Notes: generated from the sequence alone by a model not told the origin. A DNA stretch of 64,000 bases from Lotus japonicus (GCF_012489685.1 NC_080044.1:66698732-66762731); one strand, 5' to 3'; numbered from the stretch's first letter, positions 11,038-24,480 are shown. A program made the numbers and translations.

Positions 11038-12689
11038 TTAACATCCACTGCCAGTGGCAACAGATTGGTTGAGCGAGCAAAACCACGACTTCCTTCTCTC
11101 CGTTTGAGAAGACGATCGCCGAAAACCAGAACCAGAACACCTTGCCAAGTTGTTCCTCAGGCTCCTGCTGCAAGGAACCAAGGAAGGGCTAACATCTGCT
11201 CCCAAGCAAAGACTAGGGTTGATTCTGAATGAGGAGAACCGGCTCTGGCAGCTCATGGAGCGAAATGATCTTGAAGGAGAAGAAGATTTGGATCCGCGGG
11301 AAGAAGTTGGTTTGCAAAATGGGGTTGTCATGTCAGCATCCCCTAGCACCTCACTTGAACAAGTGCAAAATGTTAAGGACAAGTTTGTTGTCCTCTGCAT
11401 TTCCTTTGGCAATGGCCTTGTGTCTGGAAGCTTTGCAAACGAGACTATGCCGTGCCGGCAGAGAGGACAGGCAATTGAACCTGGAGGGCCGTGAGTAGTT
11501 GTTGTTGAGGTAGAGTTTGTAGAACAAAGATACAAGGCACATTGTGTGCAGAACTCGTGATCACAACCTGCATTATCGGATGCATGAAATTTATAATGCT
11601 GAATATGAACTAACAGCCAAAAAAAGTACTTAACACAAACCTCTTGTTCATAAAGAGTATTCATTTTCCATGCTAAACATTCAATTCTTAAAGGAAAAGA
11701 TGATTGTTTGATGATTTCAGAGGCATATACCTTCTACAGAGACCATACATTTCCTTTCCAAACAAACAGCACATGGATCTAAGCATGTTGGTGCTAATTC
11801 ACTCATCCTCCATCCACATTCTCTGTTAAAGATGATACCAACAGAAACAAAATTGTGTCTATTAAAATCAATTGATTTTAATTTCTAAAGAAAATTACAT
11901 GTAATTGGTTCTTACAATACATACCTAGCAATTGTTACAATGCTCATAAGTGGGAGAGATAGATATGGTGAAGGAAGAACTTGTAAATGGTCTGCTGGGG
12001 GTGTTTTTAAAATATCCTCAAGCCAGTTTCTATTCCATGAACGAGCAACCATCACAGGGGTCCATCTTCAAAATAAAAAAATCATCGGGGTAAGCGGAGA
12101 AGTTTGGAATCCATCAACGATATACAAGTGCTTGAGATAATACTAAACTCAGGATGTAGCAAAGCATCACAGGCACTAAGATATAGCAGGTTCAATTGGT
12201 TTAATTACAATGAGAAAGCATAGACCAAAGAATTCTTGAAAAGAACTCAGTAAGAAAACATACTTGTCCTCTGTATGAATTGTTAAAAAAAAAAACAAGT
12301 TGGTGAGGCATTTGGAAATCCAAATTATACAGATAATACTGCATACAATTCCCATTTACAATCATTGCATTTTACCTTCGAGTTGATAAGCAATGCAGCT
12401 TTCAAATTACTACTAATACAAGACAGAAAGGGGATACAAGGCTAAATTTTGAAGCACAAGTTCACCAAGAATAAAAAAGGGATACTCTGAAACCAAGAAC
12501 ATCACGCATAGATTAAACTTAAGTTTCTGGTGGAAAGCCAAGTGAGCTAGATTTAACTTGCTATACATTAACAATTTTATCACATGTGACCAAGGGAACA
12601 GGGAGTTGATTGGTTCCTCAATGAGAGTAATAAATTTCCTATAACAATATAGACCAAAGTAATTATATATCTACAAGTCAAAAGTAACA

Positions 12690-12723
<34 letters not shown>

Positions 12724-15149
12724 AATACATACCCATTTGCATTCTCATCCGTCAGACTGGCACCCTTTGCAATCAGAAGCTGAACCAAACAAATAACACA
12801 CAACATATAAAAGGAACTTCAATATGAAGAGTAAAGACCAGCAATATAACTAACTTAAGCTTTAAATTTTCATTTGGAAGAATAATATATGTTCAGTTTA
12901 AAAGTATATTCTTCTTCTAAAGGAAAATAAAAACACACTTGACAGCATTGTGCATTTCCACCACATGCAGCATAATGGAGCGGAGTGCTCCCTGAACCTG
13001 CAAGTAAAGATAGACAACAGTTAATAGAGGTCAAACTGATTGAATTAGCCCAAAATTAGGGGATGTTATATGCTTAGATTTCTTAATATCTTTTATGCCA
13101 TGCTATGTTGTTTAAATTTACTCTAACTGTACAAGGGGTCAACTTTGATCCCGTTTGAATACAGACTAAAGAAAACTTATTGGAGTTTTTACTACTAGAA
13201 AAAGCACAGGATAAGCCCCAATAAGTGCTCTTTGGTTCGCATCCAAACAAGAACTTTCTCTTATATAGTAGAAGCCTAGAAGGAAGGAGCGAGTGGCTCA
13301 AATCTCTCTCCATCTGATTAAATTTGATAAATGTATACTGCATATAGTGAGAGCTAAGGCTGTGCTTAGTAGAATAGGAGGGGAAAAGCATGGTGTAGAA
13401 ATTGGAGTGAGATGGAAAGGTTTTGATTTGTACTCCATGGCCCATTCCAGCTGGGTAAAGGCTGGAAAGTGGGTGAAAATTTATTTTCATGCTACAGGAG
13501 GAAAGGCCAAGTCCAACAAACTTAGACCTAGAATTTAAATGAGTTAAGCTGCATTTCAACCACTCCAAATTTTTGTTTTAGCAGCTATTTTAAAGTAGCT
13601 TTCGTTCTGAAATCTCACCTCTTCAATTAAGTTCAACCAAGTGCATCCTAATATTATTCTAGAAACCAGAAATGGAAATGATGAACATTATTGATGATAA
13701 ATGACCAGACTGTGTAAGTTTGATAATTAACATTCAAACTAATAAAATAAAGGGAAGCATGAATATGGAAACAATCAAATATTAATCTACTTATATAAAT
13801 GCTGACTTTCCAAAACAAATACTTGACATCACTCTATCACATAACTAGAAAATGCCAGAAATTACCAATTAAATCAATGGTAGTTCCATCCTCTACAGTA
13901 ACCTCAGACACAGACGCTCCCAAGTCTAAGAGTAACTGCACACTTTCAACATGCCCATTCAATGCTGCCATATGCAGTGCAGTGATGCCTCCATCAGAAG
14001 TTCTGTTAATTATCTCGCAAAGAGCACTTTGTATGCAACCATACAAAGACAAAGTTAACTCATTGCAGCAGTTTATAATAGATAACTGCATTAGGACTTT
14101 CAGGGTGAGGGTACCTTTGATCAAATTCAGAGATTGATTCATGATCATCACTCTGTAACATAGTCCAAAAGTCAGGGTTGCTAGGTATATAGTCTGCGAG
14201 GATAAGCCGAATGCACCTTGTATGGCCATTTAGAGCAGCCAAGTGGAGAGCAGTACCTCCATTCAGGTAGTCTGCTTTGTGAATCTGCAATCCAATATAA
14301 ATGTCAATGTTTCACAACTCCTTCCCCCCAACAGTTAACTGACACGATTGGATCAACTTCTCTTTCCTTAAAATCAATTTAAGCTACTGAGAGTAGCTTC
14401 TCCCCAGAATTGACTTTAGTTTCGGAATGTAGAAGTATTTCCAAACATGCACTACTATTGACAAAATATACAAAATTGGATAGCAGTAAAGATCATACAT
14501 TGGCATTAAAAATAATCAGGGTCTGAACCACCTCCCAGTGACCATGTTGACAAGCTTGCATCAATGCAGTCTGTTAATGGTATAACTATAAGGTAAGTAA
14601 AAGAAATATCCCTTTCTACAATCGAAATTTAGCTCTATTCACATAAAAAACCACAAAGTTTGAAGCCTTTGACATGAAAATGCACAGTTATAAACAATAA
14701 ACAGTAAAAGTAGTGCTAGATTGAGCTGCAATTTTTCATAAGTGTCTCAATTGAATTTAAGGAAGAAAACATTCAAACAAAATATTATAATTGATTACCT
14801 GACCGCGATAATTCCTGAGATTGATATCGACTCCGGACTCAAGCAAGAGATACACTATCTACATCAATGCAAAACAAAAAAACAGATATTTTGAAAAGAA
14901 TTCTTGCAGAACATGATACAAGAATATGATGTGCATTGGTTGAATTAAGCATACCTCATGGTGGCCATGAGCTGCAGAGTAATGTAAGGGCGAATTGCGA
15001 ACTCCAAAAGTCGAATACCTCCCAAGACGGGGATTATAATCCAATAAGGCCTTTGCCTCTTGAACATCTCCATCTCTTGCAGCAGAAACTAGCCGCTCCC
15101 CAGATGCAGAACATCCAAATGAATTCCCCACCAGGCTTAGAAATTTCAT
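11038..15149 (-). CDS. XBAT32: XBAT32-like ankyrin-repeat RING E3 ubiquitin ligase, ten exons
   Basis: The coding sequence joins 15149-14955, 14858-14799, 14570-14499, 14284-14115, 14026-13866, 12997-12939, 12779-12733, 12065-11925, 11822-11731 and 11567-11038. All introns are GT-AG and the phases agree. The total is 1527 nt, 508 residues, which is the Arabidopsis XBAT32 length as I recall it. The N terminus [20 protein letters not shown] is that of the family. Ankyrin repeats span about residues 50-255 (for example [17 protein letters not shown]). The RING is C319, C322, C334, H336, C339, C342, C366 and C369. The C terminus ends ATGSGC. In Arabidopsis XBAT32 ubiquitinates the ACC synthases ACS4 and ACS7, lowers ethylene synthesis and promotes lateral roots. 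All key RING residues are present and no break is seen, so it is probably functional. Confidence 0.95.
12693..12720. repeat. (AT)14 microsatellite in an XBAT32 intron
   Basis: A pure dinucleotide AT tract of 28 bp lies in the intron between the coding exons at 12733-12779 and 11925-12065. Confidence 0.9.
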
Positions 15150-16150
15150 GACCCTCAGAAATCAACTCAACAACTAACAACAATTCAGTAAATTGGAATC
15201 AGGGTTCCTTCACATTGACAACCTGACAACAGACCCCAATTTCTCTGTTGGACAACACATGAAATCACCAAACCTTAATCAATCCGAACCTCTGATAGGG
15301 AAGGGACTTATTGTAGAGATCTTCTCTATCAATGTTTTCATTCCATTACCAATCTAACAGCAACTCAATAAAAGACCATTATCCTCACATGACTCATGAG
15401 AGACACACAAAAAGAGAGAGAGGGGTTCCAATAGTTTTGTCCAAAAACCTTCAAGCCTGGGCAATCAGTGAATCGCTGACTCACAAACTGGTAATTAAAT
15501 ATTAAAAAAATCAATTCTTTTTGCTTCAACACGTCGTGAACTTCAAGAAACCCAACAAATAAAAACAAAATCTATGTACCTCTGAAAGAATTTATATTCC
15601 AATTTGCCAAATAGATCCCTTGCACCTGACAATCAACTTTCCAAAGATTCCATCATTTAAAGAACAAAACTTGAAGAAATAAAACCAGCTTCCAAATCTT
15701 CCCAATGCACAATAAGATTCACACCACCCACCACCCCATATAAAAAAAAGATCAAAATCACACAACCCCACCTCAAAAGTTTGTAACTTTTCCCTGAAAT
15801 GAGCAAAACCCAGAAAGGGAAATGGCGTTTGTGGTATATAGGAGAAGATTGATGATGAAATCAAACCTCCTCCATCAACCTGATGGATGCAAAACCATTT
15901 ACAACGACGATGAAGACGGGAGAGGTTGTTTTTCCTTAAACAGGGAGTTTTCTAAAAATAAGGAAATGGTTATCCAAATGGGAGTGAGTGACAGATGTTA
16001 TTGGGAAACGCAAGGTTTCAGAACAGGTTCTTGTTGTCGAAGAAAAGGCGTGTGACCATGATTGGAAATTATTAAGGAAAGAGTCAACTTGGTATGGTAG
16101 GTGTGTCGTTTCTTTCTTTGTCCCCCTCCTTTGCGGAGGAAAAATTGCTT
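15150..16150 (-). promoter_or_regulatory. Presumed 5' UTR and promoter region of XBAT32
   Basis: This is the kilobase upstream of the XBAT32 start codon. Part of it (up to about 15.21 kb) is repeated in the truncated duplicate at 37.8 kb. A donor-like CAGAG|GTACATAG on the minus strand at about 15578 could mark a 5' UTR intron. The small ORFs here on both strands carry no recognisable motif. Confidence 0.35.
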
Positions 16151-17540
16151 AGATCAGATCAAATCAAAACACACACAGACACACAGATCGAGGCCCTCAA
16201 TGTTGATACCTCACTCATCTCCTCTCCTTACTTTGGGGTCAAACAATTAACCATCTTCACTTTTCTTGTTTCATCAATTGGTCTGTTATTTTATTCACCA
16301 TCTTGGTTAAATGGTTAGGACCAAACTAACACTAATATTACTTGTTTATGTGGATATATTACAAGGAAAAATATTTCCAACAATCACTTTTAATACTCTA
16401 TTTCCTTCTTCTTTTTTCTTGTATTCTCACGGTGTAATCCGTGAAATTAATCTTTCACCTAACAATCAGTGTACTAAATCGTAGGAAACTAATTAATGTG
16501 TTTTTTCAATCATAAGAATTAATGCACCCAGCCACTTGTTTAATAGGTGAAGTATTGAATCAATATTCGAGAGCTGGAGAAAGCAGTCTAGTGCCTACTG
16601 TTGGGGGCGTCTCTATTCTTGCACCTAAGCTTCGTCAATTAGGGTTACAAAGTTGCAACGATGTTTCCCCCCTTGGGGACTCCTCCTCCATCAGGGAGGT
16701 TCCTTTCGTGCTTGGTAGGTGTTTTTCCCTCCCATAATAGGTGAGTTTCTTCCACATTAGGTGGATTTGTCACCCAAATAAGTGGTTTCTTTTGCTTATG
16801 GTATGGTTTCCTTATTTGCACCACCACCTCCTTCGCCCTCAGCGCCTTCACCTCTACCTTGGCCATTTTCGTCGCCTTCATCAAACGTGAGTTGGGTCAC
16901 AAATCTAGTGTGATACTACGCGAGTAAGCCTCTACAACCTAAGTCGGAGGCCTTCTTCTCGGTCTCAAGCTAAGTTCAAGGTTGAAAGGGGAGCGCTTTA
17001 GTTGTTATGATTTGTTAGCAACCTCGCCACGCCACCGAGCCGTCGTTGTATCCCAACCGCGATATACTCTGCTCCGACCAACACCACCCCATTTCCCTCT
17101 GTTCTGTTTTATTTCTGGGTTGCTTCTAGGTAGATCGGCAGGTTCCCCTCTTTCCATAGTGCCAGTTAGTTTGCCTCCTCTTGGTGTCGTTGAAGCCATA
17201 ACGTATGTTTCCTTGAAGACTTTTTTTATCGCAACTCCAGCGGATGGATTGCAAAATGGAGCGGTTGTTTATAAAGGAAAGATATATTATTGCTTGGAAA
17301 ATCAAGTTGATTCACTGGTTTCTTGGAATTAGAGCGCTTGTATGGTTTTTGTTTGTTTATTGATTACTAATATCAGCATGAGTGAGCATGCTTTGTCCTT
17401 GATTGTTTATTATCTGACTATGCATTGCAGAATCATTGCTTGGGATTTTAGTCTCAGAGATGTGAATGTCACTGTTGTAAGTTCCTTGGGCAGTCTTTGA
17501 GTATCAATCTAAGCTCCATTGAACAAAAAAGCTTCATCTC
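16150..17540. other. Unassigned GC-richer DNA upstream of a LINE remnant
   Basis: The stretch is less AT-rich than its surroundings from about 16.5 kb. It has frames at 16522-16737 and 16982-17332 (+) with no domain I recognise. It directly precedes a degenerate LINE RNase H domain and may be the decayed 5' part of the same element, but nothing in it proves that. Confidence 0.3.
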
Positions 17541-17960
17541 GCGTCGCAAGTTCATGTCGCGGTGGATGGCAGCTATAACTCAGAAGTTTATCGCATGGGA
17601 TGTGGCAATTATTCGAGATATTCGTGGCTCTTGGGTGTCCGGAGTCTCCTCAGCCTTGGCCATGGAAGTGCCTGCCTCGCTAAAATTCTTGTAGTGGAGT
17701 TTGGATTGCAGGATGTTTGGAACCTTGGCTATAGAGATGTCTCTTGCGTTTCAGAGTGTGCAAATGTGGTTTAAGTCCTTCGTAGCACCATAGATGTGTC
17801 ATATCTTATTAGGCGATGGACACTATTGCTACAATTCGAGGCTCCGAGCTATGCTCTCTTGAGATTGGAACGTCATTGTTGATTACATGCCAAGGGAGAA
17901 GAGCAACACAACTGATTGTCTAATGCGACAAGCGTCATGGAATGGTGCTTCATGTAGCGT
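17540..17960 (+). pseudogene. Degenerate LINE-type RNase H domain
   Basis: Reading from about 17545 gives VDGSYNSE, then MGCG, GHGSACLAKILVVEFGLQ and VWNLGYRDVSC, in the order found in the RNase H-like (RVT_3) domain at the end of plant LINE polyproteins. The catalytic Asp of the first motif is kept. The third motif reads SECANVV where S-D is usual, and a stop follows at once. Later frames continue with stops. It is a non-functional remnant. Confidence 0.6.
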
Positions 17961-18030
17961 TTGGACTTTAGAGACTTCCACCCCCCTTTTTCATTGAGTC
18001 ATCATGTCTAGATTTGATGCTTTATTGTAG

Positions 18031-18140
18031 TTGTCCCCGTAGGATAGCTCAAGTGATAGGAGCTGGGGGACATGGGTTGGGTAGGAGAGGTCCATGATAG
18101 ATTCCTAACAAGTAGAATTATTTCCGATGTAAAAAAAAAA
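18031..18140 (+). mobile_element. tRNA-derived SINE with near-perfect TSD
   Basis: A box-A-like TAGCTCAAGTGATAGGAGC follows the 5' end, and an A10 tract closes the 3' end. The flanks GATGCTTTATTGTAG (18016-18030) and GATGCTTTAGTGTAG (18141-18155) are a 15-bp TSD with one difference. It is a short, 110-bp copy without protein capacity. Confidence 0.75.
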
Positions 18141-18155
18141 GATGCTTTAGTGTAG

Positions 18156-20879
18156 CTTCTTATTTTGCTTGTTAATTTTTCTCTTAAGAGTATGATACAC
18201 AATATAATAAATGAGTGATAAAATCCCATTACTTGTCACATCAAATACTTAAGTGCTATAACAAATTTCAATTGCTATTAATTGATATCAATAATTTAAA
18301 AGCACGCATTAATTTATTTAATTGATTAATGTTTATCCATATAATATAAATAAAAAATGTAACACTTTATTTATTTTGTTGACCAATAAAGTAATCAGAC
18401 ACTAATTTTATTAATATGCTAATTTCACTTAATTTCTCTTTCTTTTTTCCACCTCACGTGCCAAGCTGTAATTGGACGACATGTATATATATATATTTTT
18501 TGAAAAGATGTATCGAGTATATATTAATGGCTGTTAATGGGTAATTCGGGAATGATTCTTCGGGAGAGTAACCAAAAGCCAATGAAAAATTTAAAACAAC
18601 TAGTACAATATTTTCTTATGAAGAACTGAATAACACTGTAATGTTTTATAATGAAGCATATTCAGTGATATATTATTTTAAACTTTGGGGGCATTTGCAA
18701 TAGTTTCTTTAAATTTTTTTGGGTTAATTTTATAGGCATTATTTAAGGAAGTGATCGATTAACCTTATAGAATTAAAAGATTAGTTAAGTTATGTACTCA
18801 ACCACCTCCTAAATTCTTCTTAATGATGTGACATGCAATTCAATGAATTAATTTTTAGCTTTAAATACTGGATTATATACCCGCCCCTTCAATTTATCTT
18901 CTAGTACGTACTAGCTTTGTTCGTGCATATTCAAATAATCGTTACGTACAAAGACCAACAAATCACCAACAAGGTCCAATAGTTTGGTTTCTTAAGCATT
19001 CAAATATTCAATTCAAGGATTCGGTTGATGTTTATAAAAAAGAGTTTGCTAGCTAAAAGAGGCCTTAATGTGATATTAAAGGTTTAAGAGAAATTAATCT
19101 TATAACTATCTACTAATACCTTAGTTAGTGCATGCAAAAAACAATCCTTGGAGGTAGAAATATAGTAGTAGCCACAAAACACTAAGAAAAATCTTTGATA
19201 GCATATTTTAAAATTATGAGGAATTTAAAATTATAGAGAATTCAATCACGTTATCAAATGAATTCTCTTCATTTAAAATAATTTTTTTTTGTTACAATTT
19301 TTTTTTGTTAAGGTACATTCTCTTTAATTTCTATCATCCATAAAAGTTTGTAAGAAAATGCATTTTAATCAATTGATATGTTTAGAAATTTTATGACAAT
19401 CATGCAATTAAAAATAGCTCTATTGGACAAATCATAACTATTTTTTTAATGGAATTTTATTTAAGTATAAAAAAGTATTAAATCTTTATATAGTATGAGG
19501 GGACAATATATGTTAGATAAATACGTACTGATAATTTACTTTAACTAGGGTCCAAATGCTTTAAGATGCTGAAGGAGTAAAAATAGTTTATGTAAGGCAC
19601 GTAGCTTGGTATCAATTGCTAATGAAACATTCAGAATTATTGATCGGTGGATTATAGATAATTTATCTCATATTTTTAACTACTAAGCACGTAGCTTTGT
19701 ACTAAACCCACACTAAGAAGCAAAGAGAGAATGGTTTTTAAAATAAAACTGATCGAGAACATCATCATTAACAACGGTCCTTGTGTCCTTAGCCCTTTGG
19801 ATCGGTTTAAGTTTAACCCGTAATGATAATCATGTCATGCCACCAATGATAACTCCAAGAAACATGAAGGGAAAATGGCTGTGCTCAAAATAAAGTGGTG
19901 GAAGGGCAACAATTTTGTGCTGTTAATGTTGGCACCTTATGCTGTTATGCGTTGTCTAACCCTTTGGGGCGTAGACAGTTGGAATCTTTCGTACGTGTTA
20001 TATTTTCTTCAACATAGAAGCACAAAATATAAGCATATAACTATATATAGATGCATCTTTTGAAAATGAATATTTTATATGAAAATATATAAATGAATTA
20101 TGACCGTTAAAACAATTTATAATAGTTATGCAATAGTCACATAATGACTTAAAAATGTGATATTAAATTACATAATTTCATATTTAAATCTTGATGGTTC
20201 ATGAAAAGTATAGATATACTTTTAATAATTTCTTTTGGATTTAAATATATTTTTAATCCATATTAAACAAAGATAGAAAATTGAAATTGGTCCTATCAAT
20301 TTTTTTTTATATAAATTCTAGTTCCAAATATATTTTTGAAAATCTTATGACATTCGGAGTATCAAATATTGTTAAAAGGGAAGCATGCACAAAATTACTT
20401 TGACACTATACACCATTCAGCATTTTGGTCATTTTTTTAGTCAACAACATCCAATGATTGATATTATAACATCTATTACTTTTACGCACTCAACTCAAGC
20501 ATGGCAAAATTGTTGCAGCCTTGATAAGTACTTGAAGAGAAACAAAATGATTGCGACCTCCATTATCTTCCAAGCGGTCAATATCTTCCAAGTTCCAACC
20601 ATAACAAGTGTCTATGGTTAGCTCATCGATAGTAACACACTGCACCGGCGTCAAGGTCCTATAATGGAGAGTTTGTTACAAAGTTGAGAAAAACATTCAC
20701 AGGAATATATGTATTAGAATCGAATTGTTGGGAATATCAATCTTTGGTAAGACTTATAAGTGTGTTTGTTAAGATTCAGGATTCCCGGTAAAAAAAAAAT
20801 TAATTTAATATAAAATGAGAAATGAGAAAAAATGATGAAATTTGTGAGTAGAGGGATGTTACATTCATTTTCTCATAGG
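18156..20879. other. AT-rich intergenic DNA, nothing recognised
   Basis: The small frames at 19875-20063 and 20385-20621 show no family features. No element ends were found. Confidence 0.4.
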
Positions 20880-22983
20880 CAAGGACAGAACTAGCCTTGG
20901 TGAAATGGGGCCTTCGCCCCCAATAAAAATACAAAGCTCCCAGTATATGTCCTAAGAAAAAATGTATTCGCCCCCTATAAAGAAAATCTATTCACCCCCT
21001 AGAGTAGGATTGATTGGCCCCTAAAATAATAAGGCTTTGCTTGGATTTTGAATATATTGCTATTACTCGTTTCCTGCAATAATTAATAAGCTGAGGCGGA
21101 TTACTTTTTTTTTTTGACTTTATTAGTTTTTTTTAGGGGTTGTCTAAATGACCCTAGATAAAAAATGGGTTAAATAACGCAAGTCTAGGTGTTCCAATGA
21201 TATTATTACATGTGTTTTTTAAAAAATCAACTCATATTACATGTGTCATCATAAAAACCAACTCAATTCATTTTTTTATTTTTTTCATCAAATTCATTTT
21301 ATTAAATAATTTATTTATACTTTGAACCTATCAATTAGAATGAATTACTCAATGAACCTATTTTCTAAATAAAAACCAAGAACCCTAATCCCCAATTTTA
21401 AGTGTTTAGTCTCAATTCATGAACATCATCGTATGCCATGGATTTCATTCATCTCCATCGTATGGTTTTGTTAAATTTTTGAGGTTAGATATCTAATTTG
21501 TTGAAGAAATTACAATTTTTTCACCTTGAACATGTCAGGTTATGGTTTTGTTAAATTTACTTGTGCATGTCATGATCTCGGTGATAAAAGGCTGTTGGGT
21601 CCTTAATTCTGTTTCTGGAAGTCCTCTGAACTTGATTAAACCATTTAATGCGAGTTTTAAGGGATACCGTTTTAAGGCAAGAAATGACGTAATCAAGCTT
21701 GGAGACGGATGGAACTTGTCTATCTCCACTCTGGTTCATCATCATATGATGGAGATGAATGAAATCCATGGCATACGATGATATTCATGAATTGAGACTA
21801 AACACTTAAAATTGGGGATTAGGGTTCTTGTTTTTTTTAAGAAAAGAGTTTTATTGTGTAATTTATTCTAATTGGGGTTCAAAGTATAAATAAGTTATTT
21901 AATAAAATGAATTTGATGAAAATAAAAAAATAATAATAATGAAATGAGTTGGATTTTATGATGACACATGTAATATGAGTTGATTTTTTAAAAAACACAT
22001 GTAATAATATCATTGGAACATCTAAACTTGGGTTATTTAACCCATTTTTTATCTAGGGTCATTTAGACAACCCATTTTTTTTTTATGATATTCAGAAACA
22101 AATTTCAAAGTTTATCCTAATAGCTTGTTAGGAGTTTTATCATGAGTATCTTTTTTCTGGTGTTGCTCCAGCACCCTTTTAATGGGACGGTTTGTAATTT
22201 TTCAATTAATCATTTAGAATATAAATAACTAAATTATAAATGTTTTTAATAAAAAATCATAGCAAATTAAACTAAAAGGTTTAAAACCCTTCCATTTTTA
22301 AATGGGTACCATAAAATTGCTTTTCTTTATAATTAAAATATCGAGTGACATTTCATTCTGCACGAGATAAGAATGGAAGAGAGAGAAATGAGAGATATAA
22401 TAAATAATGTGATAAGAAAAAGTATAATGAAAAAAGGTAGATGAAAATGAGATGGAAGAGAAATAAACTATACACATTACACTACAAATAAAATCATTTG
22501 GTTCTTCTTATAAATTTAAAGTACGTGGAATTTTGTTTTTGACTTATATTAATGGTATTTATTTATTTCTATGTATTTTTAGGTGTTTTTTAGAAAGCAA
22601 AATTATATTGATATAATGATGAGAAAATTGACAGGATTCACAACCCTCCTCAAAGGGATCAAGAAGACACTGAAAAAAAAAACCTAAAGTCTAAGAGAAA
22701 CAACCCAAAGAACACTGCCAACCCCGAAAGCCCACGCGGCATAACCAGGAACATGGTAGCATCCTTATGTTTTTCAATATTATGGCAATATTATTATCAT
22801 AGATGTGTTGTGTTTTTTTTTTTCTAATTTTCTATACGTATTTTCCATTTTTATTCCATTATGAATTCTTATTTGAACAATTTTTTTACGGTTACTATTA
22901 ATAGAAGCCCTCATTTTAAAATTTGTTCAAACTCTTATATAAAATTTTGCCCCCTCCAACAATATTTCCTGGTTCCGTCCCTG
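20880..22983. mobile_element. hAT-type non-autonomous element with a nested insertion
   Basis: The left end is CAAGGACAGAACTAG and the right end read inward is CAGGGACGGAACCAGG, matching at most positions. The flanks CTCATAGG (20872-20879) and CCCATAGG (22984-22991) form an 8-bp TSD with one mismatch, as made by hAT transposases. No transposase is recognisable. A 0.94-kb inverted-repeat element occupies 21136-22074. Confidence 0.65.
21136..22074. mobile_element. Long-terminal-inverted-repeat element (MULE-like) nested in a hAT
   Basis: The arms 21136-21466 and about 21744-22074 are inverted copies of each other over about 330 bp. They start GGGGTTGTCTAAATGACCC and TGGGTTGTCTAAATGACCC and agree closely along their length. 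About 280 bp lie between them. The flanks are T-runs (TTTTTTTTA on the left), so the TSD cannot be fixed. The middle has an open frame in + (21542-21781) and in - (21557-21769), neither of known function. Long arms and GGG ends fit a Mutator-like element. Confidence 0.7.
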
Positions 22984-22991
22984 CCCATAGG

Positions 22992-23121
22992 AACGCAAGA
23001 TTCCCAACTCATTTCATGGGATTTATGGAAGTTATTCCATTCCTAATAATGTTTTATGTCAGAGCATCCAATTTCCAACCTTATAGTAAACACGAGAGTA
23101 TAATTCCCTACCTCCACAATT
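22992..23121. other. Short AT-rich spacer
   Basis: This spacer separates two hAT-type elements. I recognise nothing in it. Confidence 0.4.
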
Positions 23122-23805
23122 TAAAGCTGTCAATATGGGTTGCAATCCACGGGTCAGCCCAACGGGTTGGCTAAATGAGCCGAGTTGGGTTAACTAAATT
23201 TTAACTCTGATACAATATGGGTCAGTGCAACCCAACCCATTTAACCCCGCGAGTTAAACCAGCCAGCCCGTGGGTCAAGCGAGCCAGTCCGCGGGTCAGA
23301 GTAATTTTTTATTTCTATTTTTAAATTGTTCTTGGACAGTGAGCACATTGACATGTTTGTTTAAAAACCTTATTTGTCAGTATTATTATTAAACTATGCT
23401 GAACTATGGTAGATTTGGACCGGTTGTGCTGATATCGTTACTAATTACTATTGTAAAACTATGTTAGATTTGAAGTTCGAACTTAAATTTAGATATGCAT
23501 AAAGTGAATGATGTTATATTGTTTACTTGTAATCTTAGATTGATGAACTTTTATAAGTAGTTTTTTGTAACAATTTTTTTTTAACATTTTCAAGATTTTT
23601 TAATCCAATTTTTGCATTTTTTTATTTATTTCATCCAGCCTGCGAGCCAGCCCGTCAACCCGCGGGTTCATAGCGAGCTGGGTTGGATTCATAATTGTCT
23701 GGCTCATTTAAATCTTAGTTGGCATAACCCAACCCGTGGCCAACCCAACCTGTTACGGATCAACCCATATGGGCTGGGCTGAGCTAGCCCATTTTAGCAG
23801 CTCTA
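23122..23805. mobile_element. hAT-type element with CCC/GGG-rich subterminal repeats
   Basis: The ends are TAAAGCTGTCAATATGGG and, read inward, TAGAGCTGCTAAAATGGG. The flanks TCCACAAT and TCCACATT are similar at seven of eight positions, fitting a hAT TSD. Subterminal words such as CAACCCGTTGGGCTGACC and GGGTCAACCC-type motifs are repeated near both ends. There is no coding capacity. Confidence 0.6.
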
Positions 23806-24199
23806 TTCCACATTCTCGAGAATGTATTTTCCAACCTTTTACCAAACTCCCCTTAAGTGATGAAATATAAACACAGATTAAAAGCCCCAAAAAAAATACC
23901 AACACTTTATTTAACGCTTTCTCACTAATTTGTTGAAACTCGTGTGAGATTTACTAAAAATATGGGGCACACTTCTAATTTAGTGAAATTGACATAAATG
24001 TTAATTAATCAATAAAAGAGTGTTGAAAATAGAGTGTGTTAAATTGCGTATTGTTAGCATACCTTGAGCCCACAAAATATTAAACTTAATCAAATAAGGG
24101 TTCAACTTTCCACCCTAGAACTCAATTTCTCATTCCACTTTAAAGTTAGTAAAGTATTATATTGTCCTCAAATAAGTTACATTTCGAGTTTTGAAAATC

Positions 24200-24480
24200 T
24201 AGATGTATTCCAATATTTAAAACCTGAAATGTTAAGTTTATAAAATGAGTTTTTTAACATTCAGGCATTTAGAATCCGGAATGAAAAAGTATAGATGTAT
24301 TTCAATATTTAAAATCTGGAATGTTAAATTTGCATAATGAGTTTTTTAACATTTCAGGATTTAGAACCCGGAATGAACAAAATATAAATGTACTCCAAAA
24401 TTCAAAACTCAAAGTTAAGTTTGTGAAATGAGTTTCGAGTTTCAAATTCTCAAAACACAATTCACAACATTTTTGGAACT
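24200..24480. repeat. Degenerate 92-bp tandem repeat
   Basis: TAGATGTATTCCAATATTTAAAA at 24200 recurs at 24292 and, more diverged, at about 24385. Each is followed by words like CTGAAATGTTAAG and GAGTTTTTTAACATT. That gives three units of about 92 bp, decaying rightward. Confidence 0.65.

Noticed and set aside
11150..11494. Plus-strand frames of 114 and 89 codons.
   Set aside because: They lie antisense to the last XBAT32 exon and are shadows of it.
14955..15149. XBAT32 lacks a Met where related XB3-type proteins start MGNSFGCS; it has VGNSFGCS.
   Set aside because: An in-frame ATG six codons upstream gives [14 protein letters not shown], which is the usual XBAT32-type start as I recall it from Arabidopsis ([14 protein letters not shown]), so nothing is missing.
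21542..21781. A 79-residue protein in the centre of the inverted-repeat element.
   Set aside because: It runs into the arm sequence and has no recognisable domain; it is kept only as possible captured DNA.
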